Positions 18,936 through 27,918 of a DNA stretch of 64,000 bases are shown here, in pieces. Numbering within the stretch: position 1 is the first letter of the stretch; the number at the start of each line of letters is the position of its first letter. The position numbers and the translations under genes are program-made. Where the stretch lies: NCBI RefSeq assembly GCF_000442255.1, contig NZ_KE557273.1:798949-862948 (forward strand), written 5' to 3'. The notes beneath the pieces are model-generated. The model worked only from the letters and a program-made list of their open reading frames with translations, was not told where the DNA came from and ran no database searches. This stretch comes from Salipiger mucosus DSM 16094. Its GTDB lineage: Bacteria > Pseudomonadota > Alphaproteobacteria > Rhodobacterales > Rhodobacteraceae.

Positions 18936-19442
18936 ATGACCATGCGATCCCTGATTTCCGGGGTCATCGCGACATGGGCGCTGGCGGGCGGCATGCTGCT
19001 GCTCGTCATCGTCCTCGCGACGGCCGTCAACGCCGCCGGCTTCACGGCGGACATGATCGCCGGGCTCTGGGGCGGCGATGTCCCGGGCCTGTCGGGATAC
19101 GAGGACGGGGTGACGATGCTGATCGGCGTCGCGGCCCTGGCCATGTTCCCTTACTGCCAGCTTCACAGCGGGCATGCCGCGGTCGACATCTTCATGGATC
19201 GGGCACCCGCCCGCGTGCGCCGCGGGGTGGCCATCCTCTCGGGGCTGCTGGTCACGGCGCTCGCGCTGACCATGGCGGTGATGCTGGTCTTCGGCACGCT
19301 CGAGACGCGCTCGGACAACGTCGAGACCGCCGTGCTTGGCTGGCCCGTCTGGATCTTCATGCCGACCGCGGTGCTGTCGTGCCTGCTCTGGGCCGTCGCC
19401 GCGTTGATGGAAACCTTCGGACCGGAGGCACGCCATGCATAA
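18936..19442 (+). CDS. TRAP transporter small permease (DctQ family), pob locus
   Basis: Membrane protein of 168 aa with four hydrophobic segments. It is a divergent DctQ: the usual W-x-E-E motif is not obvious, but length, topology and position between dctP and dctM fit. Starts 7 nt after the binding-protein stop and overlaps the dctM start by 8 nt. Confidence 0.82.
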   Translation: MTMRSLISGVIATWALAGGMLLLVIVLATAVNAAGFTADMIAGLWGGDVPGLSGYEDGVTMLIGVAALAMFPYCQLHSGHAAVDIFMDRAPARVRRGVAILSGLLVTALALTMAVMLVFGTLETRSDNVETAVLGWPVWIFMPTAVLSCLLWAVAALMETFGPEARHA

Positions 19443-20823
19443 CGAGATGATCGGCGTCTACGGGCTGATCGGGCTCTTCGCGATGATCATGCTGCGGATA
19501 CCCGTGGCGCTCGCGATGATCCTGACCGGCATCATCGGCACCTGGGTGCTGAGCCTCGCCTCTCCATTCATCAAGTTCGCGCCCTACCTGCTGCAGTTCA
19601 AGACGGCGCTCTGGAACAGCGTGGCGAGCTACGATCTCTCGGTCGTGCCGCTCTTCGTGCTGATGGGCTTCCTGGCCGCGGAAACCGGGCTCAGCCGCGA
19701 TCTTTTCCAGGGGCTCAGCGTGCTGACCCGCCGGATCCGCGGCGGCGTGGCCATGGCGACGATCCTGGCCTGCGGCGGCTTCGGCGCCGTCAGTGGCTCG
19801 TCCATCGCGACCGCCTCGACCATGAGCCGGGTCGCGCTGCCCGAGTTGCGGCGCCTCGACTACGACGAGGGCCTCTCGACCGGCGTTCTGGCGGCGGGCG
19901 GCACGCTGGGCATCCTGATCCCGCCGTCGGTTGCGCTGGTGATCTACGCCATCGTGGTCGAAGCCTCGATCCTCGAGATGTTCCAGGCCGCGATCATTCC
20001 CGGCATCCTCGCCGTGGTGCTCTTCCTGCTGGTCATCCGGTTGCGCATCGCCCGCAACCGGGGCCTTGCGCCGGACCTGACCCCGATCGACCCCGAGGAG
20101 GTGCGCCGTTCGCTGCGCCGGTTGTGGCCGGTGGGGCTGATCTTCGGCTCGATCATTCTCGGGCTGGGCATGGGGCTCTTCACGCCGACGCCGGCGGCCG
20201 CGGTCGGAGTGTTCCTGATCCTGGCCTACGGGCTGGTGCTGCGCTTGGGCACCGGCTCGGCGGACGGGCTGACATGGCCGCGCCTCAGGGACGCGCTGCT
20301 CGCCACAGCCAGGACCGCCTCGATGATCTACTTCATCCTGTTCTCGGCCGACATCCTCAAGGGCTTCTTCGCCCGCACCGGCCTTCCGGCGGCGATGTCG
20401 GACTGGGCGGCCGCCTCGTCGCTGGATCCCTACGTGATCCTCGTCGCGATGCTGCTGATCCTGATCCTGCTGGGCTGCTTCATGGAGAGCCTCTCGATGA
20501 TCCTGGTCATCGTGCCCTTCTTCTGGCCGGTGCTCATCCAGCTCAACGGCGGCGACTACATCACCGCCGAGACCGCGGCCTTCGGAATGTCCAACGCCGA
20601 CCTGCGGATCTGGTTCGGCATCCTCGCGCTGATCGTGGTCGAGCTGGGGCTCATCACGCCGCCCGTGGGCATGAACGTCTTCGTCATCAAGTCCTTCTCG
20701 CCGAAGACGCCGATCACGCGGATCTTCGGGGGCGTCGCGCCCTTCTTCGCCATCGAGCTGGTGCGGGTGGCCATCCTCGTGATGGTGCCGGGCCTCACAC
20801 TCATCCTGACACGCCTGCTGTAG
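19435..20823 (+). CDS. TRAP transporter large permease (DctM family), pob locus
   Basis: Membrane protein of 462 aa with about twelve helices and the DctM signatures GGVAMATILACGGFGAVSGS, IPPSVALVIYAIV and ITPPVGMNVFVIK. It starts inside the dctQ stop region and is followed after 11 nt by pobA, which indicates one operon. Confidence 0.92.
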   Translation: MHNEMIGVYGLIGLFAMIMLRIPVALAMILTGIIGTWVLSLASPFIKFAPYLLQFKTALWNSVASYDLSVVPLFVLMGFLAAETGLSRDLFQGLSVLTRRIRGGVAMATILACGGFGAVSGSSIATASTMSRVALPELRRLDYDEGLSTGVLAAGGTLGILIPPSVALVIYAIVVEASILEMFQAAIIPGILAVVLFLLVIRLRIARNRGLAPDLTPIDPEEVRRSLRRLWPVGLIFGSIILGLGMGLFTPTPAAAVGVFLILAYGLVLRLGTGSADGLTWPRLRDALLATARTASMIYFILFSADILKGFFARTGLPAAMSDWAAASSLDPYVILVAMLLILILLGCFMESLSMILVIVPFFWPVLIQLNGGDYITAETAAFGMSNADLRIWFGILALIVVELGLITPPVGMNVFVIKSFSPKTPITRIFGGVAPFFAIELVRVAILVMVPGLTLILTRLL

Positions 20824-20834
20824 GGAATTCCGAC

Positions 20835-22016
20835 ATGACCAAATCCATCAAGACCAAGGTGTGCATCATCGGCTCGGGACCCAGCGGGCTGCTGCTGTCG
20901 CAACTGCTGGCGAATGCCGGGATCGAGAGCGTCGTTCTCGATCGCCGCGACCGGGCCTACATCGAGGGGCGCATCAGGGCCGGGGTGCTCGAGCAGGGCA
21001 CGGTCGCCGCGCTCGAGGAAGCCGGGGTCGCCGACCGGCTGCACCGCGAGGGCCTGCCGCACGATGGCTTCGAGCTGGCCTTCGACGGTGCCCGTCATCG
21101 CATCGACCTTGCCGGGCTTACCGGCAAGTCGGTCATGGTCTACGGCCAGACCGAGGTGACGAAGGACCTCTTCGACAAGCGCGTCGAGCAGGGCCAGCAG
21201 TTCTTCTTCGACGTCGAGGAGGTGAGCCCGCGCGATCTGAAGACCGGAACGCCCGAGGTCCGCTTCCTGCACGCGGGCGAGGAGGTGATCGTCAGCTGCG
21301 ACTACGTGGCGGGCTGCGACGGCTACCACGGCGTGTCGCGGCAGGCCATTCCGGACGACGTGCTGCGCACCTACGAGCGGGTCTATCCCTTCGGCTGGCT
21401 GGGCATCATGGTCGAGCAGCCCCCGGTGAACCACGAGCTCATCTACGCCAATCATCGGCGCGGTTTCGCCCTGGCCTCGATGCGCTCGGCGACGCGCAGC
21501 CGCTACTACATCCAGTGCGATCTTTCCGACAAGGTCGAGGACTGGAGCGACGCGCGCTTCTGGGAGGAGTTCGCGACGCGGCTCGGCCCCGAGACGGCGG
21601 ACCATCTGCGAACGGGGCCTTCGTTCGAGAAATCCATCGCGCCGCTGCGCTCCTTCGTGGCAGAGCCCATGCGTTACGGTAACCTGCTGCTGGCGGGGGA
21701 TGCCGCGCATATCGTGCCGCCGACGGGCGCCAAGGGCCTGAACCTCGCGGTCGCCGATGTGCGCCTGCTGGCCCGCGCGCTGACCGAGCATTACGCCGGC
21801 AACGACGCCTATCTCGAAAGCTACTCCGAGACGGTGCTGGCCCGGGTCTGGAAGGTCGAGCGGTTCTCTTGGCAGCTTTCGACGCTGATGCACCAGTTCC
21901 CCGAGAATTCGCCCTTCGAGGCGCGCATGCAGCGGGCCGAGTTCGACTATGTTGCGAGTTCCGAGGCCGCCTCGCGCAGCATCGCCGAGAACTACGTCGG
22001 CCTGCCGCTGGACTGA
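20835..22016 (+). CDS. pobA: 4-hydroxybenzoate 3-monooxygenase
   Basis: FAD- and NADPH-dependent aromatic hydroxylase that converts 4-hydroxybenzoate to protocatechuate, which then enters ring cleavage through the beta-ketoadipate pathway. At 393 aa it has the length of characterised PobA enzymes. It shows the N-terminal dinucleotide-binding motif IIGSGPSG (residues 9-16), GRIRAGVLEQGT, the DG motif in AGCDGYHGVSR and the FAD ribityl motif LAGDAAHIVPPTGAKG. It is the last gene of the TRAP operon, divergent from an AraC regulator. Protocatechuate cleavage genes are not in the window. Confidence 0.95.
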   Translation: MTKSIKTKVCIIGSGPSGLLLSQLLANAGIESVVLDRRDRAYIEGRIRAGVLEQGTVAALEEAGVADRLHREGLPHDGFELAFDGARHRIDLAGLTGKSVMVYGQTEVTKDLFDKRVEQGQQFFFDVEEVSPRDLKTGTPEVRFLHAGEEVIVSCDYVAGCDGYHGVSRQAIPDDVLRTYERVYPFGWLGIMVEQPPVNHELIYANHRRGFALASMRSATRSRYYIQCDLSDKVEDWSDARFWEEFATRLGPETADHLRTGPSFEKSIAPLRSFVAEPMRYGNLLLAGDAAHIVPPTGAKGLNLAVADVRLLARALTEHYAGNDAYLESYSETVLARVWKVERFSWQLSTLMHQFPENSPFEARMQRAEFDYVASSEAASRSIAENYVGLPLD

Positions 22017-22130
22017 CCTGCCGCCGCGGCAGGGGCAGGGGATCGGTGTGGCCCGGCGGCCGCGCCGATCTAGTCTTTCCGTCAGCGGGCCCTGGGCGGG
22101 GCCGACACGAGCGAATGGAAAGATGACTTC

Positions 22131-23138
22131 ATGAGACAGATCACGATCAAGGCGCCCGGCGGGCTCGACAACCTCCTCCCGTCGGACGCTCCCGAGGCGC
22201 CGGCGCCCGGGGTGGGAGAGATCACCGTGCGCCTGCATGCGAACGCTCTGAACTTCCATGACTACATGGTCGCGAAGCGTGAAAACGGCGCCGCCGACGG
22301 GCGCATCCCCATGGCGGACGGCGCTGGTACGGTCGAGGCCGTGGGCGAGGGTGTCGAGAGCCTCGCGGTCGGCGATCACGTCGTGTCCTGCTTCTTCCCC
22401 GACTGGCAGGAGGGCGACGACCGCCCGTCCGATTTCTCGCGCGTGCCGGGCGACGGCATAGACGGCTATGCCCGCGAGGCGGTGACCCTGCCGCAGGGCT
22501 GGGTCACGCGCGCACCTGCGGGCTGGAGCCACGAGGAAGCCGCGACCATCACCACCGCGGGCCTGACCGCGTGGCGCGCGCTGGTGGTCGACGGCGGGCT
22601 GAAACCCGGCGACACCGTCGCGGTGCTGGGCACCGGGGGCGTGTCGATCTATGCGCTGCAGCTGGCCAAGGCGATGGGCGCGCGGGTCATCGCGACCTCG
22701 TCCTCGGACGCCAAGCTCGAACGGCTGAAAGCGCTCGGCGCCGATCATGTCATCAACTACCGCACCACCCCCGAGTGGGGCGCCGAGATGCAGAACCTGA
22801 CCGGCGGGCGCGGCGTCGATATCGTGGTCGAGGTCGGCGGACCAGCGACGCTGGAACAGTCGATCATCGCGGGGCGGCCCGGGGCGCACCTTGCGCTGAT
22901 CGGCGTCCTGACGGGGGTCAGCGGCGAGATCCCGACAGCCAACCTGATGCGCAAGCAGCAGCGGCTGCAGGGCCTGATCGTCGGCTCGCGCAAGCACCAG
23001 GAGGATTTCGTCGCCGCGCTCGAGGGGCTGGGCATCCGCCCGGTGGTGGACAGGACCTTCGACCTCGCCCAGCTCGCCGATGCCTTCCGCTACCAGGAAA
23101 GCGGCGATCACTTCGGCAAGATCTGCGTCACCATGTGA
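22131..23138 (+). CDS. MDR family zinc-independent alcohol dehydrogenase/quinone oxidoreductase
   Basis: NAD(P)H-dependent medium-chain dehydrogenase/reductase, 335 aa. The N-terminal GroES-like domain covers residues 20-130 and the Rossmann domain follows with the glycine-rich turn VAVLGTGGVSIYALQLAKAMG. The structural and catalytic zinc cysteines of classic alcohol dehydrogenases are absent, which fits the quinone oxidoreductase-like branch. It follows pobA by 114 nt on the same strand, so it may be co-transcribed, but its substrate is unknown. Confidence 0.85.
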   Translation: MRQITIKAPGGLDNLLPSDAPEAPAPGVGEITVRLHANALNFHDYMVAKRENGAADGRIPMADGAGTVEAVGEGVESLAVGDHVVSCFFPDWQEGDDRPSDFSRVPGDGIDGYAREAVTLPQGWVTRAPAGWSHEEAATITTAGLTAWRALVVDGGLKPGDTVAVLGTGGVSIYALQLAKAMGARVIATSSSDAKLERLKALGADHVINYRTTPEWGAEMQNLTGGRGVDIVVEVGGPATLEQSIIAGRPGAHLALIGVLTGVSGEIPTANLMRKQQRLQGLIVGSRKHQEDFVAALEGLGIRPVVDRTFDLAQLADAFRYQESGDHFGKICVTM

Positions 23139-23192
23139 AGGCGCCTTGGCGGCGGCGCAGGCGGCGCCGTGCGCCCGCCTTGCGCCGGTCCG

Positions 23193-23672
23193 TCAGTGCG
23201 TGTGACCGGCGTGACCATGGTGGCCTGCGTTCGCGGCTTCGACCGATACGAACAGGCCGATCTCGCCCAGGCTGGTCTCGAGATGCATCTCGAACGTCTC
23301 CCCTTCGGCGAGGCCGCGCGCGAGGCCCGTCAGGCGGATGGCCATGCCCTCGGGTTCGAGATGCATCTCGCGTCCCGGCGCGAGGGGCATCGGCGGGAGC
23401 ACGGTGTAGACCGCCTCGCCGTTCTTCAATTCGAAGCCGACGAGGTGAGCCGTTTCGGCGAGGCCGGTTTCCGCCCCGTCGAGCGTGACTGGCTCCGCGG
23501 TGATGTTCTCGAGCTCGACGTAGACCATTGCCGTGTCGGAGGTCGTCGCCGGCGTCCAGGCGTGGAGCGCGCGGAGGCCGGCCCCTTCGCTCAGGTGGTG
23601 GTCATGGTCCTCCTCCGTCTGCGCGGAGGCAGGCATGCAAAGGCAGATGGCGAGCAGCAACATGCGCGTCAT
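23193..23672 (-). CDS. PCuAC-type periplasmic protein with histidine-rich tails
   Basis: Secreted protein of 159 aa with a short signal peptide (residues 1-17, ends PASAQ) and a PCu(A)C/DUF461-like beta domain. The canonical copper ligands H-x10-M-x21-H-x-M are mostly absent: only the first histidine (ETAHLVGF) is clear, and the later HxM is replaced by MAIRL. Instead there are histidine clusters at both ends (EDHDHH near residue 20 and GHHGHAGHTH at the C-terminus). It is the last gene of a four-gene set with an FtsX-type ABC transporter, so metal capture for export or delivery is likely, perhaps zinc rather than copper. I chose the ATG at 23672; a GTG at 23693 would overlap the permease gene. 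Confidence 0.75.
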   Translation of the reverse strand: MTRMLLLAICLCMPASAQTEEDHDHHLSEGAGLRALHAWTPATTSDTAMVYVELENITAEPVTLDGAETGLAETAHLVGFELKNGEAVYTVLPPMPLAPGREMHLEPEGMAIRLTGLARGLAEGETFEMHLETSLGEIGLFVSVEAANAGHHGHAGHTH

Positions 23673-23685
23673 GGATTGTCCCTTC

Positions 23686-24999
23686 TCAGGCACGGAGACC
23701 TCCGACCACGGGCTGTCGGAGGACGATGGCGGCCGGGAGGAGCGAAAGCAGCAGAGTCGCGCTGACGAAACCGGCGAGGAAGTGGATCTCGCTCCAGCCG
23801 AGCGGGGCGCTCACGAGAATGTCGGTCCGCGCGGTGACGGCGCGCGAGAGCAGCGCCGCGGCGCCGAGCCCGGTGCCGAGCCCCAGCGCCGCGCCTGCAA
23901 GGAGCAGGGTGGCTCCGAAGGACCAGACGACGGCGAAGACGAAGCGCGCCGGCGCCCCGAGCGCGCGCAGGAGGGCGATCTGGCGCCGGAACAGGCGCGA
24001 CAGGATGAAAAGCCCGAGCAGGACGCTCGCAGCCACGAGGATCTGTGTCACCAGCGCCATCAGGGACATGGCCTGCCGGACATCGCCCATGACGCGGAAA
24101 AGGTTCGAGAGCACCGTGCCGGGGAAGAAGGCCATCGTCTCGGCGTCGCGGGTGAACTCCGAACGCAGGGCGTAGTTGGCCCAGAGCTCGTCGGAATGGG
24201 TGACGATTACCGGGGTGCCGGGGAAATAGGCGGCGTCGAACGGCGGGCCGATCTGCTCCGCGCGCTCCGGAGCATGCCCGTTGGCAAGGCCGTGCACTTC
24301 CCAGACCGCTTCGACGGGCACGAGGATCGCGCGGTCCCAGGGCGTGCCGGTGGGGGCCATGTGTCCCACGACGGTCAGTTCCGAATCGCCGTGGGCGTCG
24401 TCCTCGGCGGCGTCGCCGTGCCCGTGCGCGGGGGTGAAATGGTCTCCGGTTTCGAGCGGCACCAGCGCGCCGGTCACGGCCTCCGAGCTGGTCTGCCACA
24501 TCCGGCCCGTGATGCGGTCTTCGGAGAGATAGCGGACGAAGTCGGCGGTTGTGCCCACCATGGGCGCCGTGCCGTAGCTGTCGCCGAATGCGAGCGGCGC
24601 GGCGACCGAGACGTCCTCGTGACCCGCGATCTCGTCATACACCTCGCCCGGGAGCAGGGGCATGTCCGAGGGCTGAAGGTAGACGGCGGCGAACATCGCG
24701 GTCAGCTCGCTCCCGGGGGCGGCGACCACGAGGTCGAACTTGTCGGCGGCCTGCGCGGTGCCGCGCCGCAGCCCGCGCTCCTGGGCCAGCAGGCCGATGC
24801 CCATGCCGACCGAAATGGCGATCAGCAGCACGAACATCGATGCCGGCCAGCGGAACCGCCAGAGGATCGCGCGCACCAGCGGCCAGGGCGCATAGCCGCG
24901 AAGGGTCAGGATACCCACGACCAGCGCGGGCAGGAGCAGGAGCAGCGTCCAGAGGATATCCTGCGTCAGCACCGGAAGGTCTGCCCAGAGCGCGCTCAT
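23686..24999 (-). CDS. FtsX/MacB-like ABC transporter permease
   Basis: Inner-membrane protein of 437 aa with MacB-type topology. Hydrophobic helices lie near residues 12-32 and 53-72, then a large periplasmic domain runs to about 315, then three helices to the end (FtsX domain, LFRRQIALLRALGAPARFVF). The periplasmic part has a histidine- and acid-rich loop (HGHGDAAEDDAHGDSE) suggestive of metal binding. The gene overlaps the ATPase gene by 4 nt. Such transporters act from the periplasm (mechanotransmission) rather than moving substrate through the membrane. Confidence 0.82.
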   Translation of the reverse strand: MSALWADLPVLTQDILWTLLLLLPALVVGILTLRGYAPWPLVRAILWRFRWPASMFVLLIAISVGMGIGLLAQERGLRRGTAQAADKFDLVVAAPGSELTAMFAAVYLQPSDMPLLPGEVYDEIAGHEDVSVAAPLAFGDSYGTAPMVGTTADFVRYLSEDRITGRMWQTSSEAVTGALVPLETGDHFTPAHGHGDAAEDDAHGDSELTVVGHMAPTGTPWDRAILVPVEAVWEVHGLANGHAPERAEQIGPPFDAAYFPGTPVIVTHSDELWANYALRSEFTRDAETMAFFPGTVLSNLFRVMGDVRQAMSLMALVTQILVAASVLLGLFILSRLFRRQIALLRALGAPARFVFAVVWSFGATLLLAGAALGLGTGLGAAALLSRAVTARTDILVSAPLGWSEIHFLAGFVSATLLLSLLPAAIVLRQPVVGGLRA

Positions 25000-25676
25000 G
25001 CCGGCACCTCGTGGGACGACAGCGCGCCGTCGGATACCGTCAGGACCCGGTCCATGCGCTCGATCAGGTGCAGGTCGTGGCTGACCGCCACCAGCGTCGT
25101 GCCGGTCTCGCGGGTCATTGCGACGAGGTCCTCGATCAGCCGGTCGGCCGCTGCACGGTCGAGGCTGGCGGTGGGCTCGTCCGCCAACAGGATCGGCGCC
25201 TCGGCGGCCACGGCGCGGGCGATGGCGACGCGCTGGCGCTCGCCGCCGGAAAAGCTCGCCACGCTGCGCACCCCGGCGTCCAGCCCCAGCCGGGTCAGCC
25301 GTTCGGCGGAGCGGGCGCGCAGCGCCGCGCGTTCGGAGCGCTTGCGGAAGAGCGCGGTGACCGAGGCGTTGGCGAGCGCGTCGAGTTCCTCGAACAGCAG
25401 GAAATCCTGGAAGATCATGCCGATGTGCCCGGCCCGAAAGGCCGCCCGGCGCTCGGGCCCGAGCGACAGGAGGTCCGTGTCGCCCCAGCGCACGCTGCCG
25501 CTGGCGCGTTCGAGCAGCCCGGCCAGTGCGTAGAGGAGCGTGGATTTGCCGGCCCCGGACGCGCCGCGCACGCCGATGAGCGCGCCGGCAGGCGCCTCCA
25601 GTTCGGGGATGGACAGCAGGCGGCGGTTGCGATCCGAGGTCACGTCAAGCGCACGGACGGAAAGGGGCAGTCCCAT
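24996..25676 (-). CDS. ABC transporter ATP-binding protein (LolD/MacB type)
   Basis: ATPase of 226 aa with Walker A GASGAGKST, signature FSGGERQR, Walker B ILLADEPTASLD and the switch histidine in AVSHD. I chose the ATG at 25676, eight bases after the stop of the upstream Tat-protein gene; a longer frame would overlap that gene heavily. Partner of the FtsX-type permease in a metal-linked operon. Confidence 0.88.
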   Translation of the reverse strand: MGLPLSVRALDVTSDRNRRLLSIPELEAPAGALIGVRGASGAGKSTLLYALAGLLERASGSVRWGDTDLLSLGPERRAAFRAGHIGMIFQDFLLFEELDALANASVTALFRKRSERAALRARSAERLTRLGLDAGVRSVASFSGGERQRVAIARAVAAEAPILLADEPTASLDRAAADRLIEDLVAMTRETGTTLVAVSHDLHLIERMDRVLTVSDGALSSHEVPA

Positions 25677-25684
25677 GCGCGGTC

Positions 25685-26110
25685 TCAGACGTAGCTTGCG
25701 TCGGTCAGCCGGACCATGCTGAGAAACCCGGTGTCCGGATCGCGGTAGGCCCCGGTTTCGAGCACGCCGGTGGTGGTGATCTTCACGTTGAACGGCGAGA
25801 CGTCGACGATCCGCTTGGTGTAGACGGCAAGGATGTCGTTGGGCCACTCGGCCTCGGACTCGCAGAAGGGGCAGACCGCCATCGGCATCTTGGTCAGCAC
25901 GAAGAAGCGGCTTTCGGCCTTGAGCGGCGGGGCCATGAAGCCATCGACGGAGATGCGCTCACCGACAAGGTTGGCGGCAAGATCGGACAGGCCCGTGCCG
26001 CGACGCTCGTAGAGTTCCCGCAGGCGGAGCGTTTCATCCGCCGCGCGTCCGGGGCGCGCCAGCATCGGCGCGGCAAGTCCTGCGATCAGGAAGGTTCGTC
26101 TGGTCTGCAT
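25685..26110 (-). CDS. Tat-exported periplasmic protein with CPFC motif, DUF3299-like
   Basis: Protein of 141 aa with an N-terminal twin-arginine-like signal (TRRTFLIAG, cleavage near GRAAD). The body reads like a small OB-type domain (ISVDGFMAPPL, then FFVLTKMPMAVCPFCESE), and the CxxC pair could bind a metal or be redox-active. The arrangement of a DUF3299-like protein with a LolD/FtsX pair and a histidine-rich secreted protein recalls the zinc-regulated ZrgABCDE system of Vibrio. That comparison is by architecture only. First gene of the operon. Confidence 0.65.
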   Translation of the reverse strand: MQTRRTFLIAGLAAPMLARPGRAADETLRLRELYERRGTGLSDLAANLVGERISVDGFMAPPLKAESRFFVLTKMPMAVCPFCESEAEWPNDILAVYTKRIVDVSPFNVKITTTGVLETGAYRDPDTGFLSMVRLTDASYV

Positions 26111-26174
26111 CCCGGTCTCCTTGGTCTTCGAGGTGTTCCGGGGTCAGGGCCCCTTGCGGGGCGTCCGGAACGGG

Positions 26175-26201
26175 GCAGGGGGCCCGCAAGGGGCCCCCTG
26201 C
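26175..26201 (-). terminator. Terminator hairpin downstream of phoA
   Basis: A perfect 11-bp stem (GCAGGGGGCCC / GGGCCCCCTGC) with loop GCAAG lies 20 nt past the phoA stop on the minus strand, in the gap before the ABC/PCuAC operon. Confidence 0.65.
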
Positions 26202-26220
26202 GACGATCAGGTCCGCACGA

Positions 26221-27723
26221 TCACTCGGCGGTGACGGCGTGATGCATCACGTGGAAGATCACGTTCTGCTCGAGCGTGCTGTCGAACAGGTGCGCCCAGG
26301 GGCCCTTGGCGTAGACGGCGACGTCCTCGCCCGAGTGGCTTTCCGACGACTTGGGCACCAGCGCCTGCTGGACGTAGTCGAGGTCGGTCGCGTCTTCCTG
26401 GGTGATCTCGGGGCGGCCCTCCGGGGCAGCGAAGGTGCCGTCTTCCTGCTCGACGAGGACCGAGCCCGCGCCATTGAGGTAGCCGACCACGGTGAAGGGC
26501 TTGCCGTCAGAGCCGAGCACCAGCTCGTCCGAGTGCTTGTCGCCGTGCTGCGCGATGTCGTAGCACAGGCCCATGATGTCCGAGCCGCGGCCGCAGTAGC
26601 CGTTGAGCGCCAGTGCGTGCTCGTGGTCGGCGGTGACGATGATCAGCGTGTCTTCGTCATCGGTCATCTCGTCGGCCATGGCCACGGCCTCGGCGTAGGC
26701 GACACCGTCGCGCACGACGCGGGCGGCGTTGCCGGCGTGGTTGGCGTGGTCGACGCGGCCGGCCTCGATCTCGAGGTAGTAGCCGTTCTCGTTCTGCGAC
26801 AGGAACTCGATGGCCTTTTTCGTCATGTCGGCGAGCGAGGGCTCGTCGTCATCGGCGCGGTCGGCCTCGTATTCCATGTGGCTGTCGTTGAACAGCGCCA
26901 GGACCGGGGCGTCGGTGGTGAGCGCGTCGAAGGTTTCGGTGTTCCAGGCGTACTGGGCGCCGAGACCGGTGGCGCGGTCGATCAGGTTCACGCCGTCGGC
27001 GCGACGGCCCGAGCCGCCCTCGTCGGTCTCGACACCTTCCGGCACGAAGTGACGGCGGCCGCCACCCATGGCGAAGTCGATCATGCCCGCTTCCATCTGG
27101 TCGATGAGCTGCGTCGCGATGTCGGTCTGGATGCCGTCGCACTCTTCCGGGACGCTGTCTTCCCAGTTGCGGTTCGCGGTCTTCGAATAGACGGCGGCCG
27201 GTGTCGCGTGGGTGACGCGCGCGGTCGAGACGAAGCCGACCGACTTGTCCATGCCGGTGACGATCTCGCCGAAGGTGGTCAGCTCGTTGCCTTCAACGGT
27301 CGAGCAGTCGTCGTGGATCGCGTCGCCGCCGAGGTTGATCAGGTTGAAACGCTGCTTGACGCCGGTGTTCATCGCGCCCGCCGTCGGGGCCGAGTCCGGG
27401 GTCTGGGCGTTGATGTTGTAGGTCTTGATGAGCGCCGACGACCAGTCGGGCGTCTCGTAGGGCAGGACGTTCTCTTCGCCGAGCATGCCTTTCTGCTGAC
27501 CGTCGAAGAGGCGCGTGATGTAGTTCGTGCCGACGCCGTTGCCGTCTGCCACGAGAACGATGATGTTCTTTGCGGTGTTGGTGTTGGGCTGACGGTCGAT
27601 CATGGCTTGAACGGCGCTCTGGCCGTCGGTGAACCATTGGCTCTCGGCCTGGGGCAGGTCCTGTGCGATGGCGCCGGTGGCAGCGAAGAGCGCCAGGGCC
27701 GAAACGGAAAGGGTGGTCTTCAT
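26221..27723 (-). CDS. phoA: Alkaline phosphatase PhoA
   Basis: Periplasmic phosphomonoesterase of 500 aa. A Sec signal peptide occupies residues 1-23 (ends GAIAQ). The first metal-binding region is VLVADGNGVGTN, the catalytic DSAPTAGAM motif is near residue 110, and later metal ligands are in GRVDHANHAGN and TADHEHA. The ATG at 27723 is chosen because it opens directly on the signal peptide; an upstream frame from 27798 is not protein-like. A candidate Pho box lies 68 nt upstream. With the phn transporter in the same window this suggests a phosphate-scavenging response. Confidence 0.93.
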   Translation of the reverse strand: MKTTLSVSALALFAATGAIAQDLPQAESQWFTDGQSAVQAMIDRQPNTNTAKNIIVLVADGNGVGTNYITRLFDGQQKGMLGEENVLPYETPDWSSALIKTYNINAQTPDSAPTAGAMNTGVKQRFNLINLGGDAIHDDCSTVEGNELTTFGEIVTGMDKSVGFVSTARVTHATPAAVYSKTANRNWEDSVPEECDGIQTDIATQLIDQMEAGMIDFAMGGGRRHFVPEGVETDEGGSGRRADGVNLIDRATGLGAQYAWNTETFDALTTDAPVLALFNDSHMEYEADRADDDEPSLADMTKKAIEFLSQNENGYYLEIEAGRVDHANHAGNAARVVRDGVAYAEAVAMADEMTDDEDTLIIVTADHEHALALNGYCGRGSDIMGLCYDIAQHGDKHSDELVLGSDGKPFTVVGYLNGAGSVLVEQEDGTFAAPEGRPEITQEDATDLDYVQQALVPKSSESHSGEDVAVYAKGPWAHLFDSTLEQNVIFHVMHHAVTAE

Positions 27724-27791
27724 GAGAATCCTCTGAACACGGGTATTGGTGGTCGCCACATGGGCGGACATGCGCCTGAAACACCCTTTGG

Positions 27792-27809
27792 GTAACATCC
27801 GTGTGACGA
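27792..27809 (-). promoter_or_regulatory. Candidate Pho box upstream of phoA
   Basis: Minus-strand sequence TCGTCACACGGATGTTAC has two 7-bp halves with 5 of 7 matches each to CTGTCAC, separated by 4 bp. It sits 68 nt from the phoA start, nearly the same distance as the candidate site at phnD. PhoB control is inferred. Confidence 0.4.
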
Positions 27810-27918
27810 CCCGCGGATTGCTCCGCGTTTGTCATCTTCGCCCGTTGGACCATGAGCTCTGGAAACTGCCGATGACGCGATCAGCGGGCGTCGGGTCCGG
27901 AGCCGCGCGGTGGCCTGT

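Noticed and set aside
20556..23111. 851-aa minus-strand open frame
   Set aside because: Shadow of pobA and the MDR gene.
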